Source of the DNA: Halomonas sp. NO4
Lineage (GTDB): Bacteria; Pseudomonadota; Gammaproteobacteria; Pseudomonadales; Halomonadaceae
Direction of reading: 5' to 3'
Assembly: GCF_010994375.1 (NCBI RefSeq)
Contig: NZ_WHMA01000010.1
Coordinates: 37,410-101,409 of the forward strand
DNA: 64,000 nt
The notes under the pieces are model-generated. The model was not told the origin of the DNA. It saw nothing but the letters and a program-made list of their open reading frames with translations, and searched no databases. Shown here piece after piece: positions 26,938 through 35,093 of the stretch. The position numbers and the translations under genes are program-made. Numbering within the stretch: the first letter of the stretch is position 1; every line of letters begins with the position of its first letter.

Positions 26938-28149
26938 TTACCAGTGCCAGAGCGTGCCGTCTTCCAGCCGGTTGACCGGCAGGCTGGCGCGTTCATAGGG
27001 ATACTGCCGGGCCAGCGCCTCGTCGATGTCGACGCCGTGCCCCGGCGTCTCGCCGACCAGGAAGTGGCCGTCGGCGAAGCGGTAATCGTGGGGAAAGACC
27101 GCATCGGTCTCGTCGGTGTGCGGCATGTGCTCCTGGATGCCGAAGTTGGGCACCCAGGTGTCGAAGTGGATCGCTGCGCCCAGGCACACCGGGGAGAGAT
27201 CGGTGGGGCCGTGGAAGCCGGTGCGCACGTGGTAGAGCGAGGCCAGGTCGGCGATGCGCCGCACATGGGTAATACCGCCGCCGTGGGACAGCGGGGTGCG
27301 GATGTAGTCGATCCACTGGTTCTCGAGCAGCTCGCGGTAGTCGTGAATCGAGTTGAACACCTCGCCCACTGCCAGCGGCGTGGTGGTGTGCTGGCGGATC
27401 AGGCGGAAGCTCTCCTGGTTTTCCGCCGGCACGCAGTCCTCCAGCCAGAAGAGATGGTAGGGCTCGACGGCCTTGCCCAGCCGCGCCGCCTCGATGGGGG
27501 TGAGCCGGTGGTGCACGTCGTGCAGCACGTAGAGGTCGTCGCCGAAGCGCTCGCGCACCGCGGCGAACAGCTTGGGCACGTGGTTGAGATACTTCTCGGT
27601 GTTCCACACGTGCTCGGCGGGCAGCGCCGAATCCGCCGGCTCGTAGCGCTCGCCCTCGCGCTTGGCCACGCCGTAGATGGTGGGAATGCCCGGCACCCCG
27701 GCCTGTACGCGCACGGCGCGATAGCCGAGCTTGACGTGAGCCGCCACTTCCTCGAGGCAGGCGTCGATGTCCTTGCCGGTGCAGTGGGCATAGGTCATCA
27801 CCCGCTCGCGGCTCTTGCCGCCGAGCAGCTGGTAGAGCGGCATGTCCGCCGCCTTGGCCTTGATATCCCACAGTGCCAGGTCGACCGCCGAGATGGCCGC
27901 CATGGTCACCGGGCCGCGCCGCCAGTAGGCACCGCGATAGAGATAGTGCCAGATATCCTCGATGCGGCTGGCATCGCGGCCGATCAGGGCGGGGATGACG
28001 TGCTCCTCGAGGTAGGCCACCACGGCCATCTCGCGGCCGTTCAAGGTGGCGTCGCCGATGCCGTAGGTGCCCGACTCGGTGACGATCTTGAGGGTGACGA
28101 AGTTGCGCCCCGGCGAGGTGACGATGACATAGGCCTGCTCGATCCTCAT
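26938..28149 (-). CDS. manD: ManD/RspA-family mannonate dehydratase (enolase superfamily)
   Basis: Enolase-superfamily acid-sugar dehydratase, 403 residues from ATG 28149, the usual ManD length. Metal ligands are readable as Asp211 ([10 protein letters not shown]), Glu237 ([10 protein letters not shown]) and Glu263 ([11 protein letters not shown]). His213 and Tyr159 are the candidate acid/base residues and His313 lies in [11 protein letters not shown]. Pro315 follows. As I recall, Pro at the equivalent position marks low-efficiency ManDs and Ala the high-efficiency ones. With UxuA and UxuB in the same operon, ManD is probably not the main dehydratase. The ATG overlaps the GntR stop (ATGA). 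Confidence 0.88.
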   Translation of the reverse strand: MRIEQAYVIVTSPGRNFVTLKIVTESGTYGIGDATLNGREMAVVAYLEEHVIPALIGRDASRIEDIWHYLYRGAYWRRGPVTMAAISAVDLALWDIKAKAADMPLYQLLGGKSRERVMTYAHCTGKDIDACLEEVAAHVKLGYRAVRVQAGVPGIPTIYGVAKREGERYEPADSALPAEHVWNTEKYLNHVPKLFAAVRERFGDDLYVLHDVHHRLTPIEAARLGKAVEPYHLFWLEDCVPAENQESFRLIRQHTTTPLAVGEVFNSIHDYRELLENQWIDYIRTPLSHGGGITHVRRIADLASLYHVRTGFHGPTDLSPVCLGAAIHFDTWVPNFGIQEHMPHTDETDAVFPHDYRFADGHFLVGETPGHGVDIDEALARQYPYERASLPVNRLEDGTLWHW

Positions 28150-28886
28150 GACACAACCTCCTCGTCGACAGCGGCCACCGCCGGCGCGGCCTCGAACATT
28201 TCGGGAAAGCGCTGCACCAGATCGGGCAGCGACTGGAAGATCTCGCGATGGTGAACGCGCATGGCCTGCTCCGCCGCCGGGGGTTCGCGCTGCTCGATCG
28301 CCGCCACGATCGCCACGTGCTGGTCGATGAGCCGCTTGAGGGGCGTGGCCTCGGGAATGCTCAGGTAGCGCACCCGGTCGAACTGCGCCTTCACCTCCTC
28401 GACCACTTTCCAGGCCGCCTGCTGCCCCAGCCCCAGCGAGAGGGTGCGGTGAAAGGCCTCGTCGAGCTGGTAGAAGCGGTCGTAGTCGTGGGGCTCGATG
28501 CAACGCCGCTGTCGCGCGATCAGCTCGTGGAGCTCGTCGATGACCCGCGGCGACAGTCCCTGTTCGGCCGCCGCCCGGGCCACGGCCACCTCCACCGCCT
28601 CGCGCACGAAGCGCGCCTCGAGCACGGCCTTCTGGGAGATCTTCACCACAAAGGTGCCGCGCTGCGGACGCACCTCGACGAGCCCCGCCTCGGAAAGGCG
28701 GATGAATGCCTCGCGCACCGGCTGGCGGCTCACCTCAAAGGTGTCGGCGACCTCCTTCTCGGAGAGCGCCTGCCCCGGGGCCAGCACCATGCGGATGATC
28801 GACTGACGCAGCACCTGGTAGAGGCGCTGGCGTACCGAGGGCTGGTCGCTGGCCTCCTGCCAGAGGGTTTGCAGGGTGGTGTTCAT
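28146..28886 (-). CDS. GntR-family (FadR/FCD) transcriptional regulator
   Basis: A 246-residue regulator of the gulonate/mannonate operon that it heads. The winged helix (residues about 15-80) includes [20 protein letters not shown] and [20 protein letters not shown]. The all-helical FCD effector domain follows, with metal-ligand-like Asp/His positions in [26 protein letters not shown] and [15 protein letters not shown] 28886 (MNTTLQTLW) was chosen because the HTH then sits where expected; a longer open frame to 28994 runs through the promoter region. The stop overlaps the manD start. Confidence 0.88.
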   Translation of the reverse strand: MNTTLQTLWQEASDQPSVRQRLYQVLRQSIIRMVLAPGQALSEKEVADTFEVSRQPVREAFIRLSEAGLVEVRPQRGTFVVKISQKAVLEARFVREAVEVAVARAAAEQGLSPRVIDELHELIARQRRCIEPHDYDRFYQLDEAFHRTLSLGLGQQAAWKVVEEVKAQFDRVRYLSIPEATPLKRLIDQHVAIVAAIEQREPPAAEQAMRVHHREIFQSLPDLVQRFPEMFEAAPAVAAVDEEVVS

Positions 28887-29187
28887 CGCGTGGCTCCCAA
28901 TTCCTGACGCCGGCTGGCGCCGGCAACTGACATGACTAGTATGGTAGTATGGCGAAACGAGCGAAACCCGCGAACGCTTAGACGTTGGTCGCACTCGCGC
29001 CAGCCTGATGTGACGGCATGCCCGTGTCCCATGAATGGCTCGAATACCTTGCGCGATGAGAGATGAGGCGCAATACTATTCGGAAACGGCGTTCGAAAAG
29101 TGGTCAGGCCCAGGCCATCTCCAGTCGCCAGGGCCGATCTGGTAGGGTTGTTGAGTAACACCTCTGAATTGCGAGGACTGTTCGGCG
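28887..29187. other. Divergent intergenic region (301 bp)
   Basis: No coding potential was seen in this gap between the - strand GntR operon and the + strand HAD phosphatase. It holds the tandem repeat at 28937-28952 and a stretch of lower GC around 29060-29100. A GCGAGG ribosome site lies before the phosphatase ATG. No tRNA-like or terminator-like structure was recognised. Confidence 0.6.
28937..28966 (-). promoter_or_regulatory. Candidate promoter with tandem repeat operator for the gulonate/mannonate operon
   Basis: A perfect tandem 8-base repeat TAGTATGG-TAGTATGG (28937-28952) lies about 50 bases upstream of the GntR start. Read on the minus strand, the CATACT of the left copy can serve as a -10, with TTTCGC (28961-28966) 17 bases upstream as a weak -35. 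GntR/FCD proteins often autoregulate at A+T-rich repeats overlapping the -10. This is a candidate only. Confidence 0.35.
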
Positions 29188-29886
29188 ATGACACGCCCCC
29201 TGTGCCTGCTCTTTGACTGTGACGGAACCCTGGTCGACAGCGAGCCGCTGCTTGCTGACGAGATGGCCGATAGCCTCAGCCGACTGGGGCTGCCCTTCCA
29301 GGCCAGCGACTATGCCGGCGAGTTCCGCGGCGCCCGCTTCCGCAATATCGTCGCCGTTCTCGAGAGCCGCCACGGCCCCATCGACCCGCAGCGCCTCGCC
29401 GATACCGAGACCACCATGCGCGCCAACCTCAACCGCCGCCTGGCTCGCGAGCTCCTGCCCATCGACGGCGCCCTCGAGGCCCTCGCCCAGCTGGCCTACT
29501 ACCCGTGCGGCCTGGTCTCCAACGGTCCCGAGAATAAGATTCGCACCTCGCTGGCCAGCGTGGGCCTGGCCGAGCACTTCGGCGACAATCTGTTCAGCGG
29601 CTACAGCGCCCAGTGCTGGAAGCCCGACCCCGGCCTCTACCTGCACGCCGCCCGCCGGATGGGCTATCCGCCCGAGGCGTGCGTGGCCATCGATGACGGC
29701 CTGGTCGGCGTTCAGGCCGCCCTGGCCGCCGGCATGACGGTGATCCACCTCAACCGTTTCCCTGACGCCGAGGAGACCCCCGAAGGCGCGCTGATGGTGA
29801 CCTGCATGCACCAGCTGCCCACGGTGATCAGCCAGCTGGCGCGGCTGCAGGCGATGGACCGCCGTCAGGTGGCGCAGGGGCGCTGA
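29188..29886 (+). CDS. HAD-superfamily (subfamily IA) phosphatase, paralogue of 6422-7087
   Basis: A 232-residue phosphatase. Motif I is LLFDCDGTLVDSE, motif II is GLVSNGPENK, motif III is the Lys in QCWKPDPGLY, and motif IV is VAIDDGLVGVQAALAAG. It is collinear with the phosphatase at 6422-7087, sharing GLPF, EFRGARF, ESRHGPID and HFGDNLFSGYS, but has diverged well beyond a recent duplication. It is transcribed away from the gulonate operon. It may be a sugar-phosphate phosphatase of the YieH/YfbT kind; the substrate is unknown. Confidence 0.85.
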   Translation: MTRPLCLLFDCDGTLVDSEPLLADEMADSLSRLGLPFQASDYAGEFRGARFRNIVAVLESRHGPIDPQRLADTETTMRANLNRRLARELLPIDGALEALAQLAYYPCGLVSNGPENKIRTSLASVGLAEHFGDNLFSGYSAQCWKPDPGLYLHAARRMGYPPEACVAIDDGLVGVQAALAAGMTVIHLNRFPDAEETPEGALMVTCMHQLPTVISQLARLQAMDRRQVAQGR

Positions 29887-29959
29887 GCGTCCGCTGCAGC
29901 TGGCGCGACCAAGCGGTATCATCCCCGGCCATCGACGCCACTCACAGGAGCCCGACGAT

Positions 29960-30334
29960 ATGGCCTCTCTCCAGGACCAGTTGCGCGGCCTGGTCTACTC
30001 CACCGAACACGGCGAGACGTGCCCCGACTGTCGAGCGCCGGTGGCCGAGTGCACCTGCGCCGAACAGGCCGAGCAGGCGCGTCTCGCCGCCCTCGACGAC
30101 ATCGTGCGCATCCGCCGCGAGACCAGCGGCCGCAAGGGCAAGGGCGTGACCACGATCAGCGGGGTGCCGCTGGCGGAGAAGGAGCTCAAGGCGCTGGCCA
30201 AGGCGCTCAAGCAGCGCTGCGGCACCGGCGGCGCCGTGAAAGAGGGCGTCATCGAGATCCAGGGCGATCAGCGCGAGGCGCTCAAGGCCGAGCTCGAGCG
30301 GCGCGGCTACCGGGTCAAGCTGGCCGGCGGCTGA
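29960..30334 (+). CDS. yciH: YciH/SUI1-family translation initiation factor homologue
   Basis: A 124-residue homologue of eukaryotic eIF1. The N-terminal part carries four cysteines in CPDCRAPVAECTCAEQ, possibly a small metal site. The SUI1 domain covers about residues 50-122, with RRETSGRKGKGVTTISG, AKALKQRCGTGGAVKEGVIE and [17 protein letters not shown]. This architecture and length match bacterial YciH, whose proposed role is in initiation fidelity or stress translation. An AGGAG ribosome site precedes the ATG. The last 28 bases overlap the convergent sirtuin gene. Confidence 0.92.
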   Translation: MASLQDQLRGLVYSTEHGETCPDCRAPVAECTCAEQAEQARLAALDDIVRIRRETSGRKGKGVTTISGVPLAEKELKALAKALKQRCGTGGAVKEGVIEIQGDQREALKAELERRGYRVKLAGG

Positions 30335-31209
30335 GTCGCGACGTCCGCCTCGCCGCGGCTTTCGCCCAGGCCTTCGACCAGGCGCGCCAGGGTCGTGCCG
30401 GCGGCGGCTTCCACCTTGAGGGCGTAGAGCGCGTCGGCGCGGGTGCGTCCCTGATTCACGCAGGCGATGGGCGTGCCGCGGCGCGCCGCCTCGCGGGCGA
30501 AGCGAAACCCCGAAAAGACCATCAGCGACGAGCCCACCACCAGCAGGGCGTCGGCCTCGTGCAGGCAGGCCATGGCCGCCGCGACCCGCTCTCGCGGCAC
30601 GCCGTCGCCGAAAAACACCACGTCGGGCTTGTAGATGCCGTCGCCGCAGCGCGTGCAGCTCGGCACCTCGAAGGCCGAAAAGTCCGCTTCCAGGTCGGCG
30701 TCGCCGTCAGGCCCCGCCGCGGCGCGCGCCTCGAGCCAGGCCGGGTTGCGACGGGCCAGCTCGGCGTGGAGGTCGTAGCGCATGCGCCGTGCCCCGCAGC
30801 CCATGCAGCGCACCACCTCGGCGCGGCCGTGCAGGTCGATCACCCGCCGGGAGCCCGCCCGCTGGTGCAGCCCGTCGACGTTCTGGGTGATCACGCCCAC
30901 CACGTGTCCCAGCGCCTCGAGCCGCGCCAGAGCGTGATGCGCCGCATTGGGGCGGGCCGCCTGCAGGGTGCGAAAGCCGAGCAGCGCCCGCGCCCAGTAG
31001 CGCTGGCGCGCGGCATGGCTGGCCATGAAGACGCCATGCTCCATGGGCGGCGGACGCTTCCAGGCGCCGCCGTCGTCGCGGTAGTCGGGTATGCCGCTGG
31101 CGGTGCTGACACCGGCGCCGGTGAGCACCGCCAGCCGCGGGTGATGCGCCACGAAGGCCGCCAGGGCCTCGCGGTGGATGTCGTCGCGGGGAATGACCGG
31201 CTCCGTCAT
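30307..31209 (-). CDS. NAD-dependent protein deacetylase/deacylase (sirtuin)
   Basis: Removes acyl groups from lysine using NAD+. The 300-residue protein from ATG 31209 has the sirtuin core [32 protein letters not shown] and the catalytic His in VIDLHGRAE. The zinc ribbon is CMGCGARR and CTRCGDGI, followed by [16 protein letters not shown] and [19 protein letters not shown] rather than FRS/FRA and the MGC/TRC zinc pairs suggest a SIRT4-like (class II) bacterial type. A longer frame to 31293 adds an Arg/Pro-rich segment and is disfavoured. The 3' end overlaps yciH. Confidence 0.92.
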   Translation of the reverse strand: MTEPVIPRDDIHREALAAFVAHHPRLAVLTGAGVSTASGIPDYRDDGGAWKRPPPMEHGVFMASHAARQRYWARALLGFRTLQAARPNAAHHALARLEALGHVVGVITQNVDGLHQRAGSRRVIDLHGRAEVVRCMGCGARRMRYDLHAELARRNPAWLEARAAAGPDGDADLEADFSAFEVPSCTRCGDGIYKPDVVFFGDGVPRERVAAAMACLHEADALLVVGSSLMVFSGFRFAREAARRGTPIACVNQGRTRADALYALKVEAAAGTTLARLVEGLGESRGEADVATQPPASLTR

Positions 31210-31277
31210 GCCTCTCCTCCCGTGGGCCGCGGCAGGCGGCCGTCTCCTGACCATGGCCCCGAGAGGCCGAGGTTGTC

Positions 31278-31293
31278 TAGAATGAGCGCTCAT
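31278..31293. promoter_or_regulatory. TAGAAT -10-like element joined to a 12-bp palindrome
   Basis: TAGAAT (31278-31283) runs into the perfect palindrome ATGAGCGCTCAT (31282-31293), 27 bases before the NERD gene start in the gap between the divergent sirtuin and NERD genes. It could be a promoter with an overlapping operator. Confidence 0.3.
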
Positions 31294-31319
31294 GTGCGCG
31301 CCTCAGGCAAGGAACCCCG

Positions 31320-32225
31320 ATGGCCTGGCTGGAATACCTGCTTCCCCTGATCTTCCTGTTCCCCCTCGGGGCCACGGGGGTGATCGTGATCGCCCTGCGC
31401 AACCTCCACGATGCGCGGGTGCGCTCGCCCTTCGACGCCTGCCCGCTGCGCGAGCCGGGCCAGGCCCAGCGTGACCGTCTCGACCGCGCCTTCGCCAGCC
31501 TGTTCCTCAACGGCGCCCTGGGGCCCATCGTCACCCTGGCGCCCCTGGTCTACGGCATGGGCCGCATGCTCTTCGCCAGCCGCCAGAACTGGCTGGAGTG
31601 GGCGCTCTACGGCGCGCTCAGCACCCTGCTGGTGCTCGTCTTCTGCTTGCTGCTGATCCGCGACTTCCAGCAGATCCGGCGCATCAAGCTGGGCCTGGCC
31701 GGCAAGCTGGCGGTAGGCCAGGAGCTCGAGCGCCTGGTTCGCCCCGAGGCGCACCCCTACTACATCTTCCACGACGTGCCCACCGACACCGACACCATCG
31801 ACCACGTGGCGGTGACGCCCCACGGCGTCTTCGTCGTCGAGACCCGCGGGCGGGCCCCCCCCTTCACCCCGGACGGCCGCGAGATCAACGTGGTCAGCGT
31901 CGAGCACGAACGCCTGCGCTTTCCCGGCTGGAGCGAGCGGCGCCCGCTGCAGAAGACCCGCCGCGCCAGCCGCTGGCTCTCCCGCTGGCTGCAGAGCCGC
32001 TGCGAGGCCCCGGTGCCGGTGCTCGGCGTGCTGGCCCTGCCCGGCTGGGACATCCTCTGCGAGGGCGCCCCGGAAGGCGTCATGGTGGTCAACGGCGAAG
32101 CGCTCGACCGCCGCCTGGCCGAGCGGCGCCTGGGCGAGCTGACCGGCGAGCTGCACGACCGGGTGATCGCCGCCCTGATCGAGCGCAGCAAGCAGCCCAG
32201 CCCCCGCCCACCGTCCGACTCCTAG
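31320..32225 (+). CDS. Membrane-anchored NERD-domain protein
   Basis: A 301-residue protein with hydrophobic segments at about residues 3-25, 58-78 and 92-113, then a cytoplasmic NERD (nuclease-related) domain at about residues 125-250. The domain has VGQELERLV, TIDHVAVTPHGVFVVETRGR (the Asp and Glu correspond to the nuclease-fold acidic residues, but the usual xK after Glu is TRG here) and VLGVLALPGWD. NERD proteins are predicted restriction-nuclease-like enzymes of largely unknown role. The missing Lys suggests weak or altered catalysis. The stop overlaps the convergent RNase T2-family gene by 4 bases. Confidence 0.8.
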   Translation: MAWLEYLLPLIFLFPLGATGVIVIALRNLHDARVRSPFDACPLREPGQAQRDRLDRAFASLFLNGALGPIVTLAPLVYGMGRMLFASRQNWLEWALYGALSTLLVLVFCLLLIRDFQQIRRIKLGLAGKLAVGQELERLVRPEAHPYYIFHDVPTDTDTIDHVAVTPHGVFVVETRGRAPPFTPDGREINVVSVEHERLRFPGWSERRPLQKTRRASRWLSRWLQSRCEAPVPVLGVLALPGWDILCEGAPEGVMVVNGEALDRRLAERRLGELTGELHDRVIAALIERSKQPSPRPPSDS

Positions 32226-33016
32226 TCGAAAACCGCGATCCGAATTCGCGTGGCACAGCGCCCCCGCGACTGGGGCACCAGGCTCTCCGCGGCCGGGAAG
32301 TCGGCGAGCCGTTCGGCGTCGATGGCGATGCGCGCCTCGGTGAGCACGCGATTGCCGCGGCCGTCGCACTCCAGGCGCAGGGCCCGGCCGGTATCCTCGC
32401 CGAAGGCCGCCTCGAAGGCGCCGATCAGGTCGTTGCGCGCCACCGTCCCGCCCTGGTTGAGCGCCACGAAGGCCCCGAAGGCGCTGTCGTTCACTGTCTC
32501 CAGCAGTGCCACGGCCGCGGCGAAGTAGTCCTCCTCGGCGAGGTCGAAGCAGGCGGCGTGCTTGGCGAACTGGTAGCGGTCCAGGCAGCTCGCCCGCCCC
32601 GGCATGGCGTCGTCCAGCGCCTCGGCAAGCGGGGGCTCGAAGCCGAAGGGCGGGTGCGCCCGGCAGAAGCTGCCCTCGATGCGCGGCTGCTCGAGGAAAC
32701 ACCCCTGCGCCCACCAGCGGCGCCGATCGACGCCCCGCTCAGCGAAGCGCTCGGGCAGCGACGGCCACAGGCCGTGCAGCACGAAGCCACGGTCGCGCTC
32801 CTCGAGCAGCGAGGGCTCGCGGCACTCCCGCGGCGGGTTCGTCCGGGTCGTGCAGAACCCGGGGTGCCAGGTCAGTGCCAAGGTGTAGTGCTCGAAGCCA
32901 TCGCGCGCCAGGCGCGACAGCGGCGTGTCGGCCGTCTCCGCCGGCTGGGCCGCAGCGAGCGGCGCCAGCAGCCAGGTCGCCAGCAGCAGCGGGAACAGCA
33001 TCGGCCGGCCACGCAT
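32222..33016 (-). CDS. RNase T2 family protein (RNase I-like) with Glu-to-Gln in CAS2
   Basis: Periplasmic endoribonuclease homologue, 264 residues. A signal peptide ends near residue 23 (PLAAA/QPAE). The CAS1 motif FVLHGLWPSLPERFAERGVD contains His81 and closely matches E. coli RNase I (VHGLWPGLP). The CAS2 motif reads CLDRYQFAKHAACF, with Gln149, Lys152 and His153, where E. coli RNase I has (from memory) CLERYEYAKHGACF. The conserved catalytic Glu is therefore Gln (codon 32572-32570). Disulfide-type cysteines are kept. It starts 3 bases after dgt, on the same strand. Whether the protein is active is uncertain. Confidence 0.85.
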   Translation of the reverse strand: MRGRPMLFPLLLATWLLAPLAAAQPAETADTPLSRLARDGFEHYTLALTWHPGFCTTRTNPPRECREPSLLEERDRGFVLHGLWPSLPERFAERGVDRRRWWAQGCFLEQPRIEGSFCRAHPPFGFEPPLAEALDDAMPGRASCLDRYQFAKHAACFDLAEEDYFAAAVALLETVNDSAFGAFVALNQGGTVARNDLIGAFEAAFGEDTGRALRLECDGRGNRVLTEARIAIDAERLADFPAAESLVPQSRGRCATRIRIAVFD

Positions 33017-33019
33017 CCC

Positions 33020-34354
33020 TCAATCCCCCCGGAGCCGACCGCCCATCTCCTGGGCCAGGTCGACGGCGTAGTGGTCGGTCATGCCGCCGATGAAGTCGAG
33101 CATGCGCCGGTAGCTGTCGTAGAGGCTCCAGGAAGGGCGCGGGGTGTTCTCGCCGATCAGCGCCAGCACCCGCTGGTGCTTGAAGGTGGAGCGGCCGGTG
33201 TGGTGGAGCTCGTGAGCGGCGCCGATAAAGGCCTCCAGAAGAATGCCCAAGGTCGTGTAGGCGCCGATCTCCAGCTTGGCCTTGCGCTCGTTCTGGAAGA
33301 TGCGCTCGCGGGCGAGCTGCTTGGCCGCCTTGACCCCCCAGTCCAGGTCGGGGTGGCACAGCTCCAGCAGGTCGTTGCTGAGCGTACCGTTCAGCAGCGC
33401 CGCCTCGTGTTCGACGAAGACCGCTCCCACGTCGTTGACCGCCCGTTCCATGGCCGCGCCGCGCAGGGCGGCGATGCGCCGCCGCTGGGAGACCCCCTGA
33501 CGCTGCATGTCGACGAAGTCCGGCGGGGTACCGCCGGCGATCTGTACCAGCACCTCGGCCACCTCATCGAAGCGCAGGATGCCCATCTCCAGACCGTCCT
33601 CGAGGTCGAGCAGGGCATAGCAGATGTCGTCAGCGGCCTCGACCAGCCAGGCCAGCGGGTGGCGGCACCAGCGCCCCTCGCCGCGCGGCAGCAGCCCCAG
33701 CTGATCGGCCACCCGGGCGAGCAGAGCCTTCTCCGACTGGTAGCAGCCGAACTTGCCGGCCGTGCCACCGTACTCCACCGTCCAGGGGTACTTGAGCAGG
33801 GTGCCCAGCGTCGCCGCGGTGAGGCGCATGCCGCCGCGGAACTGGTTGTACTCGATCTGGGTGACGATGCGAAAACCCTGGGCGTTGCCCTCGTAGGTGA
33901 GCAGGTCGTCGCGCTCGGTCGGGGCGAGGCCCTCGAGCAGGCCGCTGCCGTCGGCCTCGGCGCGCTTGAACCAGTCGCGGATGGCATACTCGCCGGCGTG
34001 GCCGAAGGGCGGGTTGCCGATGTCGTGGCCCAGGCAGGCCGCCTGGACGATCACCCCCAGGTCGGCCGGGGTGATCCACTCGGGCAGGCGGCCGCGCAGC
34101 CCCTCGCCGGCGATCATGCCCAGCGAGCGGCCCACGCAGCCCACCTCCAAGGAGTGGGTCAGGCGGGTGTGGATATGGTCGTTGTCGGTGAGCGGATGCA
34201 CCTGAGTCTTGCGCCCCAGGCGGCGGAAGGAACCGGCAAAGACGATGCGGTCGTGGTCCTTGTGGAAGGGGCTGCGGCCGACCTCCTCGCGGCCGGTGCC
34301 GCGGCCGTGCAGGCGCGACGGGTCGAGCAGCCGCGGCCAGGTCATCTGCGTCAT
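33020..34354 (-). CDS. dgt: Deoxyguanosinetriphosphate triphosphohydrolase-like protein (dGTPase)
   Basis: HD-domain dNTP triphosphohydrolase releasing tripolyphosphate from dGTP or related dNTPs. The 444 residues from ATG 34354 have an AAGGAGAGG ribosome site. Motifs are HTRLTHSLEVGCVGRSLG (first His), CLGHDIGNPPFGHAGEYAIR (HD pair) and EAADDICYALLDLEDG (last Asp). The N-terminal YGRGT-like region reads RGTGREEVGRSPFHKDHDRI, and SGSFRRL-like AGSFRRLGRKTQV follows. Length fits type I dGTPases (about 440-500). It is the upstream member of a pair with the RNase T2 gene. Confidence 0.92.
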   Translation of the reverse strand: MTQMTWPRLLDPSRLHGRGTGREEVGRSPFHKDHDRIVFAGSFRRLGRKTQVHPLTDNDHIHTRLTHSLEVGCVGRSLGMIAGEGLRGRLPEWITPADLGVIVQAACLGHDIGNPPFGHAGEYAIRDWFKRAEADGSGLLEGLAPTERDDLLTYEGNAQGFRIVTQIEYNQFRGGMRLTAATLGTLLKYPWTVEYGGTAGKFGCYQSEKALLARVADQLGLLPRGEGRWCRHPLAWLVEAADDICYALLDLEDGLEMGILRFDEVAEVLVQIAGGTPPDFVDMQRQGVSQRRRIAALRGAAMERAVNDVGAVFVEHEAALLNGTLSNDLLELCHPDLDWGVKAAKQLARERIFQNERKAKLEIGAYTTLGILLEAFIGAAHELHHTGRSTFKHQRVLALIGENTPRPSWSLYDSYRRMLDFIGGMTDHYAVDLAQEMGGRLRGD

Positions 34355-34448
34355 GGGCGTCCTCTCCTTGAGCACCCCATTCTGGCACTGAGGCGCATGG
34401 CTTTGCCATCGCGGTCCCGATACAGAACATTGCCATAGCACCAGATAA

Positions 34449-34464
34449 AGACTAAATTCAGTCT
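34449..34464. promoter_or_regulatory. Inverted repeat upstream of the toxin-antitoxin pair (candidate operator)
   Basis: AGACT-AAATTC-AGTCT lies 27-42 bases before the antitoxin ATG, in an AT-rich stretch. Phd/YefM antitoxins usually repress their own promoter at such palindromes. Confidence 0.4.
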
Positions 34465-34490
34465 GACCACACAACGATTAGCCAGCCGCC

Positions 34491-34766
34491 ATGAAATACT
34501 CAGAGAACATCAAGCCGATCAGCTACCTGAAGGCGCATGCCGCCGAGATTTCCCGCTCGCTCAACGAACTGCGTGAACCCATGGTGATCACGCAGAACGG
34601 CGAAGCCCGGATGGTCGTACAGGATATCCGTAGCTACGAGCAGACCCAAGAGACCCTGGCACTGCTGAAGATCCTCGCGCTCGGCAACCAGGAAGTCGAC
34701 CAGGGCAAGACTCTGGATGCCAAGGAGTGTTTCGCTCGGCTACGCCGTGGAGACGAACCCCGGTGA
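34491..34766 (+). CDS. Type II antitoxin, Phd/YefM family
   Basis: A 91-residue antitoxin that should bind the downstream toxin and its own operator. The N-terminal Phd/YefM fold reads KPISYLKAHAAEISRSLNEL then REPMVITQNGEARMVVQDIRSYEQ. The acidic, flexible C-terminal part (residues about 55-91, with LGNQEVDQGKTLDAKECFA) would wrap around the toxin. The stop overlaps the toxin's GTG start (GTGA), the usual translational coupling in these modules. Confidence 0.88.
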   Translation: MKYSENIKPISYLKAHAAEISRSLNELREPMVITQNGEARMVVQDIRSYEQTQETLALLKILALGNQEVDQGKTLDAKECFARLRRGDEPR

Positions 34767-35083
34767 CCTGGCGTGTCGAGCTGACGGCCTCGGCCTTCGA
34801 CGACTTGAGAGAACTCATCGACTTCATTGCCGAGGACTCGCCGCCTGCTGCCCAGCGGCTGCTGGCCTCCATAGAGGCTCGAATCGACGCCCTGGGGGAG
34901 TTTCCCGAGCGGGGCAGCCATCCCCGCGAGCTGATGGAACTGGGCATCCACGAATACCGACAGGTTTTCGAGCCACCGGTACGCATCATCTACCGCCGGC
35001 ACGATGACCGTGTCATCGTCTATCTGATCGCCAACAGCCGCCGCGACTTGCAGCGGCTGCTGGCACGCCGCTTGCTCAGTTAA
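34763..35083 (+). CDS. Type II toxin, RelE/ParE family
   Basis: A 106-residue toxin from GTG 34763, overlapping the antitoxin stop by 4 bases. The RelE/ParE fold is seen in VELTASAFDDLRELIDFIAE, AAQRLLASIEARIDAL, FPERGSHPREL and EYRQVFEPPVRIIYRRHDDRVIVYLIANSRRDL (read in order). The ending ANSRRDLQRLL is ParE-like (compare V-H-R-D-). ParE toxins poison gyrase and RelE toxins cut mRNA on ribosomes; the sequence alone does not decide. A longer frame from 34727 would lie inside the antitoxin gene. Confidence 0.88.
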   Translation: MTWRVELTASAFDDLRELIDFIAEDSPPAAQRLLASIEARIDALGEFPERGSHPRELMELGIHEYRQVFEPPVRIIYRRHDDRVIVYLIANSRRDLQRLLARRLLS

Positions 35084-35093
35084 CGTCACGAGC

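Noticed and set aside
31598..34438. Open frame of 946 codons on the + strand across NERD, RNase T2 and dGTPase genes
   Set aside because: It is antisense or out of phase to well-recognised genes, has Ala/Arg/Gln-rich low-complexity translation, and has no family motif. High GC leaves long antisense frames.
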